Below, piece by piece: positions 27,480 to 36,586 of a stretch of DNA of 64,000 bases; position 1 is the stretch's first letter; every line of letters starts with the position of its first letter. The stretch comes from Corynebacterium yudongzhengii (lineage in GTDB: Bacteria; Actinomycetota; Actinomycetes; Mycobacteriales; Mycobacteriaceae): assembly GCF_003065405.1 (NCBI RefSeq), contig NZ_CP026947.1:124001-188000 (forward strand), given 5' to 3'. Both the position numbers and the translations under genes were made by a program. A model generated the notes under the pieces. It had not been told where the DNA came from and made no database searches. It was given only the letters and a program-made list of their open reading frames with translations.

Positions 27480-27495
27480 CCTAGGCTTAAGGGAT

Positions 27496-28437
27496 ATGAA
27501 TGCTAAAGCTGGTCGCTACGCCCCCTCGCCGAGCGGGGACTTGCATTTCGGCAACCTGCGCACCGCGGTCCTCGCGTGGCTGTTCGCCCGGCTGAGCGGC
27601 CGCAGGTTCTACTTAAGGGTAGAGGATATCGACAGCCAGCGTTCTTCGCGGACGTCCGCCGAGCGCCAGATCGAGGACTTGCAGGCCCTAGGCATCGACT
27701 TCGACGGCGAAGTTATCTACCAGTCCGAGCGCCTCGGCCGCTACGAGGAGGTCTTGGGTGAGCTGGAAGAGCGCGGCCTGATCTACGAGTGCTATTGCAC
27801 CCGCCGGGATATCCAGGTCGCCGCCTCGGCGGCGCATGCGCGCCCCGGGATCTACCCGGGCACGTGCCGTGACTTAAACCCCGCCGAGCGCGAGCGCAAG
27901 CGCGCCGAGACCGCCGCCGCGGGACGCGTGCCCTCGCTGCGCCTGCGCACAGACACCGCTTCTTTCACCGTGCACGACTACTTCGCCGGCGAGTACGCGA
28001 GCGACGTCGACGACTTCATCATCCGCCGCGGCGGCAACATCGGCCAGGCCGGCGATTTCGCCTATAACTTCGTGGTGGTCATCGACGACGGCGACTGCGG
28101 CATCGACCAGATCACGCGTGGCGACGACCTGCTCGACTCCTCCGGCCGCCAGGCCTACCTCGCGGATCTGCTGGGCTTCCAGGTCCCCAGTTACGTCCAC
28201 GTCCCGCTGGTTTTAGGCCCGGAAGGCAAGCGCCTGGCCAAGCGCGACGGCGCGGTGACCTTGCGGGAGATGAGTGCGCAACCCGGTGGGCGCGGAGGCG
28301 TCGTCAAGCGGCTCTGCGCCTCGCTGGGCTACCCGGAGACGGCGACGCTGCAGGAGCTTCTTGAGGTCTTCGATCCCACCGAGATGCCCCGCGAGCCGGT
28401 GGTCTTCGATGATGCTTTCGATCAGGAGCCGCGCTAG
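27496..28437 (+). CDS. gluQ: Glutamyl-queuosine tRNA(Asp) synthetase
   Basis: This 313-residue truncated glutamyl-tRNA synthetase paralogue attaches glutamate to queuosine in the anticodon of tRNA-Asp. It contains [19 protein letters not shown] (HIGH-equivalent HFGN), [10 protein letters not shown], a zinc-type region [10 protein letters not shown], and [12 protein letters not shown] (KMSKS-equivalent). It lacks the anticodon-binding domain of GluRS, consistent with its ~310-residue length. The start at 27496 gives [14 protein letters not shown]. Its presence with tgt and the precursor transporter makes a queuosine-specific role coherent. Confidence 0.9.
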   Translation: MNAKAGRYAPSPSGDLHFGNLRTAVLAWLFARLSGRRFYLRVEDIDSQRSSRTSAERQIEDLQALGIDFDGEVIYQSERLGRYEEVLGELEERGLIYECYCTRRDIQVAASAAHARPGIYPGTCRDLNPAERERKRAETAAAGRVPSLRLRTDTASFTVHDYFAGEYASDVDDFIIRRGGNIGQAGDFAYNFVVVIDDGDCGIDQITRGDDLLDSSGRQAYLADLLGFQVPSYVHVPLVLGPEGKRLAKRDGAVTLREMSAQPGGRGGVVKRLCASLGYPETATLQELLEVFDPTEMPREPVVFDDAFDQEPR

Positions 28438-28453
28438 GCGTACAAAGGAATAC

Positions 28454-30094
28454 ATGAAGAAAACGTTTTTCTCTCCGGGCAATCCCGCGATCTGGGTGCA
28501 GTCCGCGCTCATTGGGGTGCGCGCGCTCGCAGTCGGGGTGGCGCTGCTGGCGATCGGCAAGATTCTCGGCGCGGCGTTTAGCGACGCCACCCTGCCCACC
28601 GGCTGGGTCATCGCGGGTATCGCCGGGATCATCATGGCGGCGCTGGCGGCCTATGCGGCGGTGCGGGCCTCGGGGAAGAGCCAGTGTGTGGAGTCCGCGC
28701 GCATCCGCGACGGGCTGATGCGCCACGCCTTCGGGCTCGGGCCGGCGCGTTTTCGCGGCCGGGAGACCGGCGCGATGGTCGCGATGTTCACCGACTCGGT
28801 GGAGGCCGTGACCAAGTACCGCCAGGGATATCTGGGCCAGCTCGTCGGCTCGCTGCTGACCCCGCTGATCACCCTGGGGCTCATCGCGGTGTTCGTCGAC
28901 TGGCTGACGGCGTTGATCCTGCTCATCGCCATCCCGTTTGTGCCGCTCGTGGTGGGTGGGTTCCAGAGGTTCTTCTCCTCCGATGCGAGTGCTTCTCGAC
29001 GGATGCGTGGAAAGCTCTCAGCCCAATTCCTCGAAGCCGTCCAGGGCTTGTCGACGCTCGTCGGCATCGGTGCCGCCCAGAAAGTCGGAGACCAACTCGA
29101 AGGCGTGGGCGAGGATAACCGCCAGGCGCTCATGAAGGTGCTGGCCCGCAACCAGCTGCTGCTGTTCGTGATGGAATCCGGCTTCTCGCTGTTTCTCATT
29201 TCGGTGGCCATCACCATGAGCTGGCTGCGCCTGGATGCCGGCGTCATCGGCGTCGGCGAGGCACTCGCGGTGGTGCTTCTGACCTCGCAGCTGACCACGC
29301 CGATCAACTCCGTCGGCGGGTTCTTCTACATCGGCATGGTCGGCCGCGGCGGGCAGAAGGCTATGAGTGCTTTTCTTCAGAGAAGCGCCGGGGCTGGGGA
29401 TTCGGCGGATCAGGCTCGTGCTGATGCTGATGCTGATGCTGATGCTGATTCCGGGGCCGTGGTCACCTTCGATGACGTGCACTTCGCCTATGGCGATAAC
29501 CCGGTCCTTAGGGGCGTCGATCTTAACGTCCAAGGGGCGACGTCGTTGCTGGGGGCGTCGGGAAGCGGCAAGACCACTCTGCTGTCCATCGCCGCCGGGG
29601 ACCTCGTACCCGACCAGGGCTGCGTCAGCGTCAACGGAGTAGCGCTCACCCCGGCGAGCCAGGATCTGGTGCGCGCGCAATCCGCGGTGGTGCAGCAACA
29701 CACCTGGCTCTTCCACGCCAGCTTGGCAGATAACCTGCGACTGGCCCGCCATGACGCCACGGACGAGGAGCTGTGGGCCGCCCTCGAGCAGGTCGATCTG
29801 CGCGAGTGGGCAGAAAGCCTGCCCGAAAAACTCGCTACCCCGGTCGGGGAACGCGGCATGAGTGTCTCGGGCGGTCAGGCGCAGCGCATCTCGATTGCGC
29901 GGGCGATCGTCGCCGGGCGCGACCTCATCATCATGGACGAGCCGACCTCGCAGGTGGACCTGGAATCCGAAGCAGTGATTGAACAATCAGTGGAGAAGCT
30001 CGCAGAACACGCCACCGTGCTGATGGCCACCCACCGCACGTCCATGGCCAAGGGGCGCGTACTCAGCGTTATCGAGGGGAAGGTGAGTGAGTAA
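28454..30094 (+). CDS. ABC exporter half-transporter 1 (permease-ATPase)
   Basis: This 546-residue type-IV ABC half-transporter has about six helices in residues 1-300, followed by an ATPase domain. That domain has GASGSGKTTLLS (Walker A), VSGGQAQRISIARAI (signature), LIIMDEPTSQVD (Walker B with catalytic Glu) and an H-loop ATHRTS. A linker at residues 323-332 is an (Ala-Asp)5 run encoded by a perfect hexanucleotide repeat. ATG 28454 follows AAAGGAA. It lies 2 bases upstream of a second half-transporter and probably forms a heterodimer with it. The layout resembles CydDC, but no cydAB is nearby and the substrate is unknown. Confidence 0.85.
   Translation: MKKTFFSPGNPAIWVQSALIGVRALAVGVALLAIGKILGAAFSDATLPTGWVIAGIAGIIMAALAAYAAVRASGKSQCVESARIRDGLMRHAFGLGPARFRGRETGAMVAMFTDSVEAVTKYRQGYLGQLVGSLLTPLITLGLIAVFVDWLTALILLIAIPFVPLVVGGFQRFFSSDASASRRMRGKLSAQFLEAVQGLSTLVGIGAAQKVGDQLEGVGEDNRQALMKVLARNQLLLFVMESGFSLFLISVAITMSWLRLDAGVIGVGEALAVVLLTSQLTTPINSVGGFFYIGMVGRGGQKAMSAFLQRSAGAGDSADQARADADADADADSGAVVTFDDVHFAYGDNPVLRGVDLNVQGATSLLGASGSGKTTLLSIAAGDLVPDQGCVSVNGVALTPASQDLVRAQSAVVQQHTWLFHASLADNLRLARHDATDEELWAALEQVDLREWAESLPEKLATPVGERGMSVSGGQAQRISIARAIVAGRDLIIMDEPTSQVDLESEAVIEQSVEKLAEHATVLMATHRTSMAKGRVLSVIEGKVSE
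29420..29449 (+). repeat. Perfect hexanucleotide microsatellite (GCTGAT)5 inside the ABC gene
   Basis: Five tandem copies of GCTGAT in frame encode Ala-Asp repeats in the linker between membrane and ATPase domains. Unit number could change by slippage without breaking the frame. Confidence 0.9.
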
Positions 30095-30096
30095 AA

Positions 30097-31806
30097 ATGC
30101 AGCGCGTAACGAGCTGGCTCATCGATGTGACCCGCCCAGTGCTCAGCCCGCTGGTCGGCTCGGTGATCTTTAGGCATCTGTACTTCGCAGCGCACCTGGC
30201 GCTGGTGGGCATCGGAGCGTGGGCTGTGGCCAGCCTCGTGGCCGGCGAGAGCCTGCCGGTGGTGTGGCTCATCCTTGCCTTGGTGGGCTTGACCCTGGCC
30301 AAAGGCCTGTTCAACTACCTGGAGCATTTCCTCGGTCACCTGGTGGCGTTCAAGGCCCTAGAGATCCTGCGCGTCGAGCTGTATCGACGCCTCGTTCCTC
30401 AGGCCACCGAGATGAAGGCCACCTCCGGCGACGTGCTCAACCGGGCGACGAAGGACATCGACCGCATCGAGGTCTTCTTCGCCCACACCCTGCCGCCGGC
30501 GATCACCGCGGCGACCATCCCGCTGGTGACCGTGCTGGCCAGCCTGCCTTTCGTCGGCTTCCAGCCGGTGCTGGTCGCGGCCGTGGGGCTGGTGCTTAGC
30601 GTGGGCGTCGTGCCCGTATTGGGCGCCCGGACGAGCATGCGCGTCGCCCGGAAGAGCGCCGCCCAGCGCGGGGAGCTTACCCAGCACGTCACCGATTCCC
30701 TGCAGGGCATGAGCGAGGTCACCGGCTACGGGCATGTCACGCGCCGGCTGCAGGGGCAGCACGCTATCGACGCCCGCCTGCAGGCCACCGAGGCGCCGCG
30801 TTCGCGCTGGTCGGGCGCCCGCGAGGTCGGCGCCGTGCTGGTGGATGCCGGCACCGTGCTGGCGGTGGCGCTCGTCGGCGCCGCCGTGGGCGTGGAGCCG
30901 GTGGCCTTGGCCGTGTTTGCGGTGTTGGTGTGGGCGCTGTTCAGCGTCACTGAGGGCGTGCGCGGTTTCGCGGCGGTTCTCGACGACTCGATGGCCGCCG
31001 CCGAGCGCGTCTACGAGCTCACCCATGCCCGCCCGGCGGTGAGCGAACCGGAGTCCCCGGTGGCTGTGCCTTCCGGCCCGCTCGGCGTCGAGTTCCACGG
31101 CGTGACCCACTCCTATTCCGCGGGCAGCACGTCTGTGCAGGACGTCACGGTGCGCATCGCGCCTGGTAGCCATACGTGTTTCATCGGCACGTCGGGCTCG
31201 GGTAAGTCGACGGCGCTGTCGTTGATCGCCCGCCACCACGACCCCACTGCGGGCCACGTGAGCCTCGGTGGGGTGGACCTGCGTGAGCTGAAGCTTTCCG
31301 ACGTCCGCTCCGCCGTCCTCTTCGTCGAACAACAAGCCACCCTGTTCAACGGCACGGTGCGCTCCAACCTCGCGCTGGCAGCACCGAAGGCAGGTGACGA
31401 CGAGATGCACCACGCCTTAGAAGTCGTGAGCCTGGATCGCGAACTCGCCGAGCGCGACGGGCTCGACACCGAGGTCGGCGAGGGCGCTCAGTTGCTCTCG
31501 GGCGGCCAGCGCCAGCGCCTCGCTTTGGCGCGCGCGGTGCTGTTGCGCCCGCGCGTGTTGCTTCTCGACGAGTACACCTCCCACCTCGACGACGCCACCG
31601 CTAGCCAAGTGCGCCACAACGTGCGCGCGGAATTCCCGGGCATCACTCTCATCGAGTCCACCCACACCCCCGCCGGCATCGCTGACGCCGACCAGGTCAT
31701 CGTCCTCGATAACGGCATCGTCCGGGCCGCCGGCACACCCGACGAGGTGGCCGACTCCGGGCCGCTGTCCCGTCTCATGGCCCGCGCGGCGGAGCTGCCG
31801 GACTAG
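30097..31806 (+). CDS. ABC exporter half-transporter 2 (permease-ATPase)
   Basis: This 569-residue partner of the preceding gene has an N-terminal six-helix domain with coupling-helix region NRATKDIDRIEVFFAHTLPP. The ATPase domain has GTSGSGKSTALSLIARHH (Walker A), LLSGGQRQRLALARAVL (signature), VLLLDEYTSHLD (Walker B, Glu present) and an H-loop in STHTPAG. Both halves keep catalytic glutamates, so both ATP sites may be active. It starts at ATG 30097, two bases after the upstream stop. It is the last gene of the unit; no terminator was recognised downstream. Confidence 0.85.
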   Translation: MQRVTSWLIDVTRPVLSPLVGSVIFRHLYFAAHLALVGIGAWAVASLVAGESLPVVWLILALVGLTLAKGLFNYLEHFLGHLVAFKALEILRVELYRRLVPQATEMKATSGDVLNRATKDIDRIEVFFAHTLPPAITAATIPLVTVLASLPFVGFQPVLVAAVGLVLSVGVVPVLGARTSMRVARKSAAQRGELTQHVTDSLQGMSEVTGYGHVTRRLQGQHAIDARLQATEAPRSRWSGAREVGAVLVDAGTVLAVALVGAAVGVEPVALAVFAVLVWALFSVTEGVRGFAAVLDDSMAAAERVYELTHARPAVSEPESPVAVPSGPLGVEFHGVTHSYSAGSTSVQDVTVRIAPGSHTCFIGTSGSGKSTALSLIARHHDPTAGHVSLGGVDLRELKLSDVRSAVLFVEQQATLFNGTVRSNLALAAPKAGDDEMHHALEVVSLDRELAERDGLDTEVGEGAQLLSGGQRQRLALARAVLLRPRVLLLDEYTSHLDDATASQVRHNVRAEFPGITLIESTHTPAGIADADQVIVLDNGIVRAAGTPDEVADSGPLSRLMARAAELPD

Positions 31807-32004
31807 GGGCTCAGCGTAGGTTCCAGGTCTTCTCGCGGGCCCAGGACCGATTGTTGAGTGGGCGCTAACTGGTGAAACTACCCCCTCGGAAGAAAAATAC
31901 TTTGTTAGGCCTAGCGAAGCAGGAATTATGACCTACGATTCCTATCGCCCAAGTATTCCCTTAGGGAAGCATTAGTATTCACTGCATATTAAGGGTGGTC
32001 ATCG

Positions 32005-32319
32005 ATGAAGGCTGGCAGGATAGTCGCAGCTACTGTGAGTGCAGTGCTCGCGGTGTGCACTGTGGTGGTCACCGCTTCTGCAGACGTGTTTCACGGTCAC
32101 TGGATCGGCGGGAAGATTGAGGGGGCCTACCACCGCCTCGGCGGGTGGAACACGTTCGGTGATGCGATTACCGCTGAGGGCATAGCCGCCTGGAATGGCC
32201 GGTACCAGGTCTTTCAGCGTGATGCGTCAATCTGCTGGCATCCCAACGCTGATAACGGCACTGCCCATCAGGTTGGTGGGTGTATTCAATCGTGGGGCGT
32301 ACAGCCGGCGTTGGGATAG
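32005..32319 (+). CDS. Small secreted protein with an LGFP-like module
   Basis: This 104-residue protein has a clear signal peptide (helix ending VVVTASA, cleavage before DVFHG). The mature part contains GGKIEGAYHRLGGWNTFGDA and ITAEGIAAWNGRYQVFQRDA followed by ICWHP and VGGCI. This fits the LGFP repeat (G.I...Y..LGG...G...T.E......R...F....I.W.P....V.G.I) found in corynebacterial and mycobacterial wall-associated proteins. Codon use is more A/T-rich than its neighbours, suggesting acquisition. The SUKH immunity-type gene 38 bases downstream suggests it may be the stub of a secreted toxin, but no toxin domain is present. Confidence 0.6.
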   Translation: MKAGRIVAATVSAVLAVCTVVVTASADVFHGHWIGGKIEGAYHRLGGWNTFGDAITAEGIAAWNGRYQVFQRDASICWHPNADNGTAHQVGGCIQSWGVQPALG

Positions 32320-32936
32320 GTCCAACGCTTCCGGACTATTTATAGGGAGAGTTGATTTTGGAAAACTATGCCGACTTTTTCGAGGACCCTGGTGAGCCTG
32401 CCGATGATGTGCGGATCGCGGACATTGAACGAGCGATCGGTCGGCGTTTGCCTGAGGATTATCGGGCGCTGATCCAAGAAACCGGAGGCGGTAGTCTCAA
32501 GCTGTCCAGGTGCGTGATGCCTGGGCTTCCGGGAGCGGCAGAAGGCTTGAGCACTGACAATATTTTCGGCAATGGGAAAATTGCCACCGGTGCCAATGTT
32601 GATTTGGCTGAGTTTGGGGTCTTCTTGATGGAGGAGTGGGAGATTCCTGAAGAAGTCCTTTTGTTTGCTGATACCGAAGACGGTATGCACAACTGTTTCG
32701 TGATCAACTATGACTTGGCGGAGTTTCCACGAGGGGCGATTCTTCACTTGGATACTGATCCGGGTGGGAAGTTGACCAAGGTTGCTGACTCGGTGGCTGA
32801 TTTCCTCAACGCCCTTGAACCTTATAACGACGAAGGGGATCAAGATTACAATCCCAGTGCAGGCCAAGAAGGTGTGGGTATCAAAGGCGTATGGCACGGG
32901 GTTCTTTCTGAGACGCTTACCCGTGCTATTGCGGAA

Positions 32937-34377
32937 GAGGGTGTCAGGAAATTTGTGTGTGAGGCTCTGATCCAGAAGGAGTTTCACCGATAATGACAAC
33001 GGTGACAACGAAGAAAAACCATGACCAGGACAAGGTCAACGAGATCAGCGAGAAGCTGATGGAAAATCCTGAGCTCGCCAAGCTGATTGGCGAGTTGTCG
33101 ACGTCCACCGATAACGCCAGCGACCTGGTCAAAGCCCTGTTGCAGGCATCGATTAACGCTGGTTTTGCAGGCGGAAATGGATGCCCATTTGGGCTACGGT
33201 CATTCCGACCGGACGATGAAGGCCCAGGTTGAACCAACACAGGGTAGTAACCACCGCAACGGGTCGTAGACCAAGACCGTCAATTCTGGGCACGGCGCGT
33301 TGGAAGGGATCGTGCCCAGGGATCGTTCCGGCACGTTTACTGCCCAGATGGTGCCCAAGGGCTCACGCCGGCTGACAGAGCTCGATGACATGATCATCTC
33401 GCTGTACGCCGGTGGGATGACAGTGCGTGATATTCAGCACCATCTTGGCTCCACCCTGGGGGTGGATATGAGCCCGGATACGATCAGCACGATTACCGAT
33501 GCAGTCTTAGACGAGGTGATGATCTGGCAGAACCGTCAACTCGACGAGTTCTACCCAGTAATCTTTTTTGATGCGCTACGCGTGAAGATCCGCGATGGCC
33601 ACCGTGTAGTCAACAAGGCGTGCTACATGGCGGTGGGCATCGACATAGACGGTATCAAGCACATCCTGGGCTTGTGGATTGCTGATAATGAAGGTGCCGC
33701 CTTTTGGGCATCTGTGTGCGCAGATCTGGCCAACCGTGGCGTCCAGGATGTCTTCATCGTCTGCTGTGATGGTCTTAAAGGTCTACCGGAAGCTTGTGGA
33801 GGCAACCTGGCCACATTCGATGGTACAAACCTGCATCGTGCACCTGATCCGGGCGGCGAATAGGTGGGTGTCCTATCAGGACCGAAAACCCGTCTCCAGT
33901 GCGCTACGTGCGATCTAGACGGCCGTAAACGAAGATACCGCCCGTGCCAGCTTAGATGCGTTCGAAACCTCTGAGCTTGGCCAGAAGTACCCGCAGTCGG
34001 TGAATATCTGGCGTGATGCGTGGGAACGGTTCGTGGGGTTTCTGCAGTTCCCGCCAGCGGCGCGCAAGGTGATATACACCACGAATTCAATCGAGTCACT
34101 CAATGCTGAGCTGCGTAAAGCTACCCGAAACCGGGGCCAGTTCCCGAACGATACAGCAGCACTGAAGACGCTTTGGTTGATGATGTGCACCATCGAAGAC
34201 TAACGCGTTGCCAAACGCGCGAAGCAAGCCAAGCGTGCCGTTGAGTGCAACGGGTATGTTCAAGGAGCGAAGGCCAATGGCTGGAAACAAGCCATCAACC
34301 AACTAGCTGTGGCATACCCAGACCGATTCGCGGACTACCTGTAAACCACCCCCGCACACAAACTATCGGACGCTCTC
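32937..34377 (+). mobile_element. Defective IS256-family element, copy 1 (1441 bp)
   Basis: The ends are imperfect inverted repeats of about 28 bp: left GAGGGTGTCAGGAAATTTGT, right complement GAGAGCGTCCGATAGTTTGT. A perfect 8-bp target duplication TTGCGGAA lies at 32929-32936 and 34378-34385. It interrupts the SUKH gene. It is the same as copy 2 at 41764-43205 except for one C in a C-run near the right end. Confidence 0.92.
32993..34344 (+). pseudogene. IS256-family transposase with five inactivating lesions (copy 1)
   Basis: The conceptual product has IS256-family motifs: EMDAHLGYGHSDR, VPRDRSGTF, YAGGMTVRDIQ, FFDALRVKIRDG (first catalytic Asp), CCDGLKGLPEA (second Asp), CIVHLIR and YTTNSIESLNAELRK (catalytic Glu). 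It is broken by an extra T at 33163-33166, TAG at 33267, an extra T at 33794-33795, TAG at 33916 and TAA at 34201. The two TAGs sit where relatives have Tyr (TAC). It cannot make an active transposase. Confidence 0.88.
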
Positions 34378-34707
34378 TTGCGGAAACCCCGACTCCTGAT
34401 ATGGGGTATCTCCTACGTAAAGCAACGGCTCCCATAACAAACTCATTCGGCCCTAATATCCTTCAAGACTTTGAGAAAGGCAAGCGTTTTCTCGATGTGC
34501 TTTATTGGGCAGCTCAGCATGTTAATCCTCACTCGGATGTGGATTCGTTTACGAACTACACCGAAAAAATGCGGGTACCAACATTCAGCGTTTGTTGCGC
34601 GGTTCTTTTCGTGCGGAAGGGCAACGATATGGGTTCGTATGGTTCGTCGGCGTGATCGAGTCGTGGTGGGACGACCGTGTGGAAAAGGGTTTCCTTGTGG
34701 AGACTCC

Positions 34708-36174
34708 GGTCAAGTCCGCGGGAGTGGTGTATCTGTCCTTCCTGAATCATTGGAATCTAGTGGAGGGGGTGTCGGGGACCGGCGCGGGCTGGGTTGCTGT
34801 GCATTAGGCCGCTCCCTCGGTCGTGACGGTGTTGCTCGCGTCGACGGTGTTGGCGACGATAAGCTTTCGGGTTTGTTCCAGGCTTGCCAGTGACATGTAG
34901 CGCTTTTGTTGAATCCAATCATCATGCTGCTCGGCGAGCACTGCCCCGACGAGTCGTACTACCGCGGCCCGATTGGGGAAGATGCCGACAACGTCAGTAC
35001 GCCGGCGGATTTCCCGGTTGAGTCGTTCCGTCGGGTTATTCGACCACACCTTCGTCCACACAGCTTTCGGCGTGTTCGTGAACGCTAAGATCTCATCCAA
35101 CGACTCTTCCACGTATCCGGCTACTTCTGGGAAACGCTGGTGACAGAACTCTACTACTTCCCGGGCTTGGTCCCACGTGGACCTGGCGTCGGCTTGCTGA
35201 AAAATGGAATGAAACATCCCCGACAACGTCGTCCACCCGCGCTTGGAAACTTTCGAGGAAAGGTTCTTGGCAAAATGCGTTCGGCACCGCTGCCAACCGG
35301 CAGTAGGAAGAACTTGGCCGACAGCGGCCTGGATACCCAGGTGGGCATCACTAGTGACGAGGTAGACTTCACCAAGTCCGCGGGCTTTTAAGTCCTGGAA
35401 GAACCCGGTCCAAGATTCCACGGACTCTGATGTTGCTACTTGCATGCCCAAAAGCTCCCGGTAGCCGTCGTTATTGACACCGGTGGCAATAAGCACGCTG
35501 GTCGTGACTACCCGTCCGCCTTCACGAACTTTCATGGTCACCGCATCACAGGACAGGTAGTAGTACGGGCCCTGATCAAGCGGGCGGGTTCGAAACTCCT
35601 CGACCATGATGTCGAGTTCTTTGGCCATGTCAGAGACCTGGGACTTCGACAGGTTGGTGATCCCCAGTGTTGCGACCAGGTCGTTCATCCTGCGGGTGGA
35701 GACACCCTTTAAGTAGCAGGTGGCGATCACTGTGGTCAGGGCCCGTTCGGTTCTGCTGCGTCGTTCCACAAGCCAATCAGGAAAGAAGCTCCCGGTGCGT
35801 AGTTTTGGGATAGCGACGTCAATGGAGCCGACACGGGTGTCGAGTTGGCGGTGACGGTAGCCATTGCGGGTGTTGGTGCGCTGCGGAGAAACAGTGGCGT
35901 AGTCAGCACCGCAGACGCTGTCGGCCTGAGCCGAGAGGATTTGGTTGATGAAGTCCGAGAGCATTTGGCGCATCAAATCTGGGGACGCTTGAGTCAGTAG
36001 CTCTTCGAGATACGCGGTCGGATCGATATGATGAGGGTCAGCGGCCATCGCAGGGTACTTCCTTTCGAGGATAGGTAGAAGTTGATTCGAAAGGTACCCG
36101 CGATGGTCGCCTTCATGCACACCGGCACAAGACTTACCGCGGGCTACAGATACACCACGCTAACGGACGCAACC
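34708..36174 (-). mobile_element. IS256-family element with intact transposase (1467 bp)
   Basis: The terminal repeats are 29 bp with 22 matches, sharing GTCCG and GTGGTGTATCTGT. The inner blocks are at 34724-34736 and 36146-36158. An 8-bp target duplication GAGACTCC flanks it at 34700-34707 and 36175-36182. It is a different IS from the defective pair and inserted in the opposite orientation within the same SUKH gene. Confidence 0.88.
34804..36048 (-). CDS. IS256-family transposase, intact
   Basis: This 414-residue mutator-type DDE transposase contains NTRNGYRHRQLDTRVGSIDV, VPKL-like AIPKLRTGSFFPDWL, YYLSCDAVTMKVREG (first Asp), YLVTSDAHLGIQAAVG (second Asp), RCRTHFAKNL and WSNNPTERLNREIRRRT (catalytic Glu). 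The ATG at 36048 is preferred over one 72 bases upstream because GAAAGGAAG precedes it and homologues begin MxADPHHIDP. It ends 96 bases inside the element. It looks functional and could move its own element, but its ends differ from the defective IS nearby. Confidence 0.92.
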   Translation of the reverse strand: MAADPHHIDPTAYLEELLTQASPDLMRQMLSDFINQILSAQADSVCGADYATVSPQRTNTRNGYRHRQLDTRVGSIDVAIPKLRTGSFFPDWLVERRSRTERALTTVIATCYLKGVSTRRMNDLVATLGITNLSKSQVSDMAKELDIMVEEFRTRPLDQGPYYYLSCDAVTMKVREGGRVVTTSVLIATGVNNDGYRELLGMQVATSESVESWTGFFQDLKARGLGEVYLVTSDAHLGIQAAVGQVLPTAGWQRCRTHFAKNLSSKVSKRGWTTLSGMFHSIFQQADARSTWDQAREVVEFCHQRFPEVAGYVEESLDEILAFTNTPKAVWTKVWSNNPTERLNREIRRRTDVVGIFPNRAAVVRLVGAVLAEQHDDWIQQKRYMSLASLEQTRKLIVANTVDASNTVTTEGAA

Positions 36175-36320
36175 GAGACTCCGGAGGGGTTTGTTTTTGA
36201 TGAGGCTTATATTGCTCGTGTCCTTGAGGAGGAACCGGTCACTGAATTATAGGTCCTATCTTTCCCTTACGGGCCTCCCTTTACATCCATGGCTTCCGCT
36301 TACTTCCCCTAGCAAGAGAA

Positions 36321-36348
36321 AAACGCCTGGCAGCGAACTGCCAGGCGT
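36321..36348 (-). terminator. Terminator of tRNA-Ser(GGA), minus strand
   Basis: ACGCCTGGCAG and CTGCCAGGCGT form a perfect 11-bp stem with a CGAA loop. Reading the minus strand, TTTTT follows the stem. Confidence 0.88.
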
Positions 36349-36359
36349 TTCACCTTTGG

Positions 36360-36445
36360 CGGAGGATGTGGGATTTGAACCCACGAGGGGCGTGAACCCC
36401 GCACGCGTTCCAGGCGTGTGACATAGGCCGCTAGTCGAATCCTCC
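36360..36445 (-). tRNA. tRNA-Ser (anticodon GGA)
   Basis: On the minus strand the acceptor GGAGGAT pairs with ATCCTCC, with a G discriminator. The anticodon loop CTGGAAC gives GGA and the variable arm is long. CCA is not encoded. Its 3' end faces the IS-rich SUKH/LGFP segment, but I found no repeated 3' tRNA end that would mark an att site. Confidence 0.95.
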
Positions 36446-36586
36446 GTGCAAAGACTTTAGCCGATAGTAGGAATGAGCCAAAATCGCCTGGTGAGGCGAG
36501 TTTTCTTCCCGTTTAGAGGCGACACAGCGATGCTGACGGAAATATGGTTTGGTTTCGGGCGGTAGGTGTGGGTTAGAGTAGTCCCA

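Larger units (their letters stand above)
32358..36252 (+). pseudogene. SUKH (SMI1/KNR4) immunity-type protein gene, broken by two IS elements and a frameshift
   Basis: The N-terminal part (TTG 32358, after GGGAGA) reads IERAIGRRLPEDYRALIQET, FLMEEWEIPEEVLLFAD and VADSVADFLNAL, a SUKH fold typical of immunity proteins against polymorphic toxins. At 32936 it is cut by an IS256-like element; removing the element and one TSD continues in frame with TPTPDMGYLLRKATAP. At the A6 run 34564-34569 one extra A restores a frame reading RLLRGSFRAEGQRYGFVWFV. At 34707 a second IS256-family element intervenes; beyond it, in frame, is PEGFVFDEAYIARVLEEE and a stop at 36250-36252. The C-terminal domain is unrecognised. 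The original protein would be roughly 330 residues. Confidence 0.8.

Noticed and set aside
31890..31915. Possible DtxR-type iron box (TTAGGC core) upstream of the LGFP gene
   Set aside because: Only the central TTAGGC matches; the flanking half-sites of the 19-bp consensus do not.
34724..34807. C-terminus of the SUKH gene reading straight through to a stop at 34807
   Set aside because: The bases from 34708 belong to the IS (terminal repeat shared with 36146-36174 and an 8-bp TSD). The true gene end resumes at 36183.
36360..36445. att site of an integrative element at tRNA-Ser(GGA)
   Set aside because: No second copy of the tRNA 3' end and no integrase gene were found in the adjacent segment.
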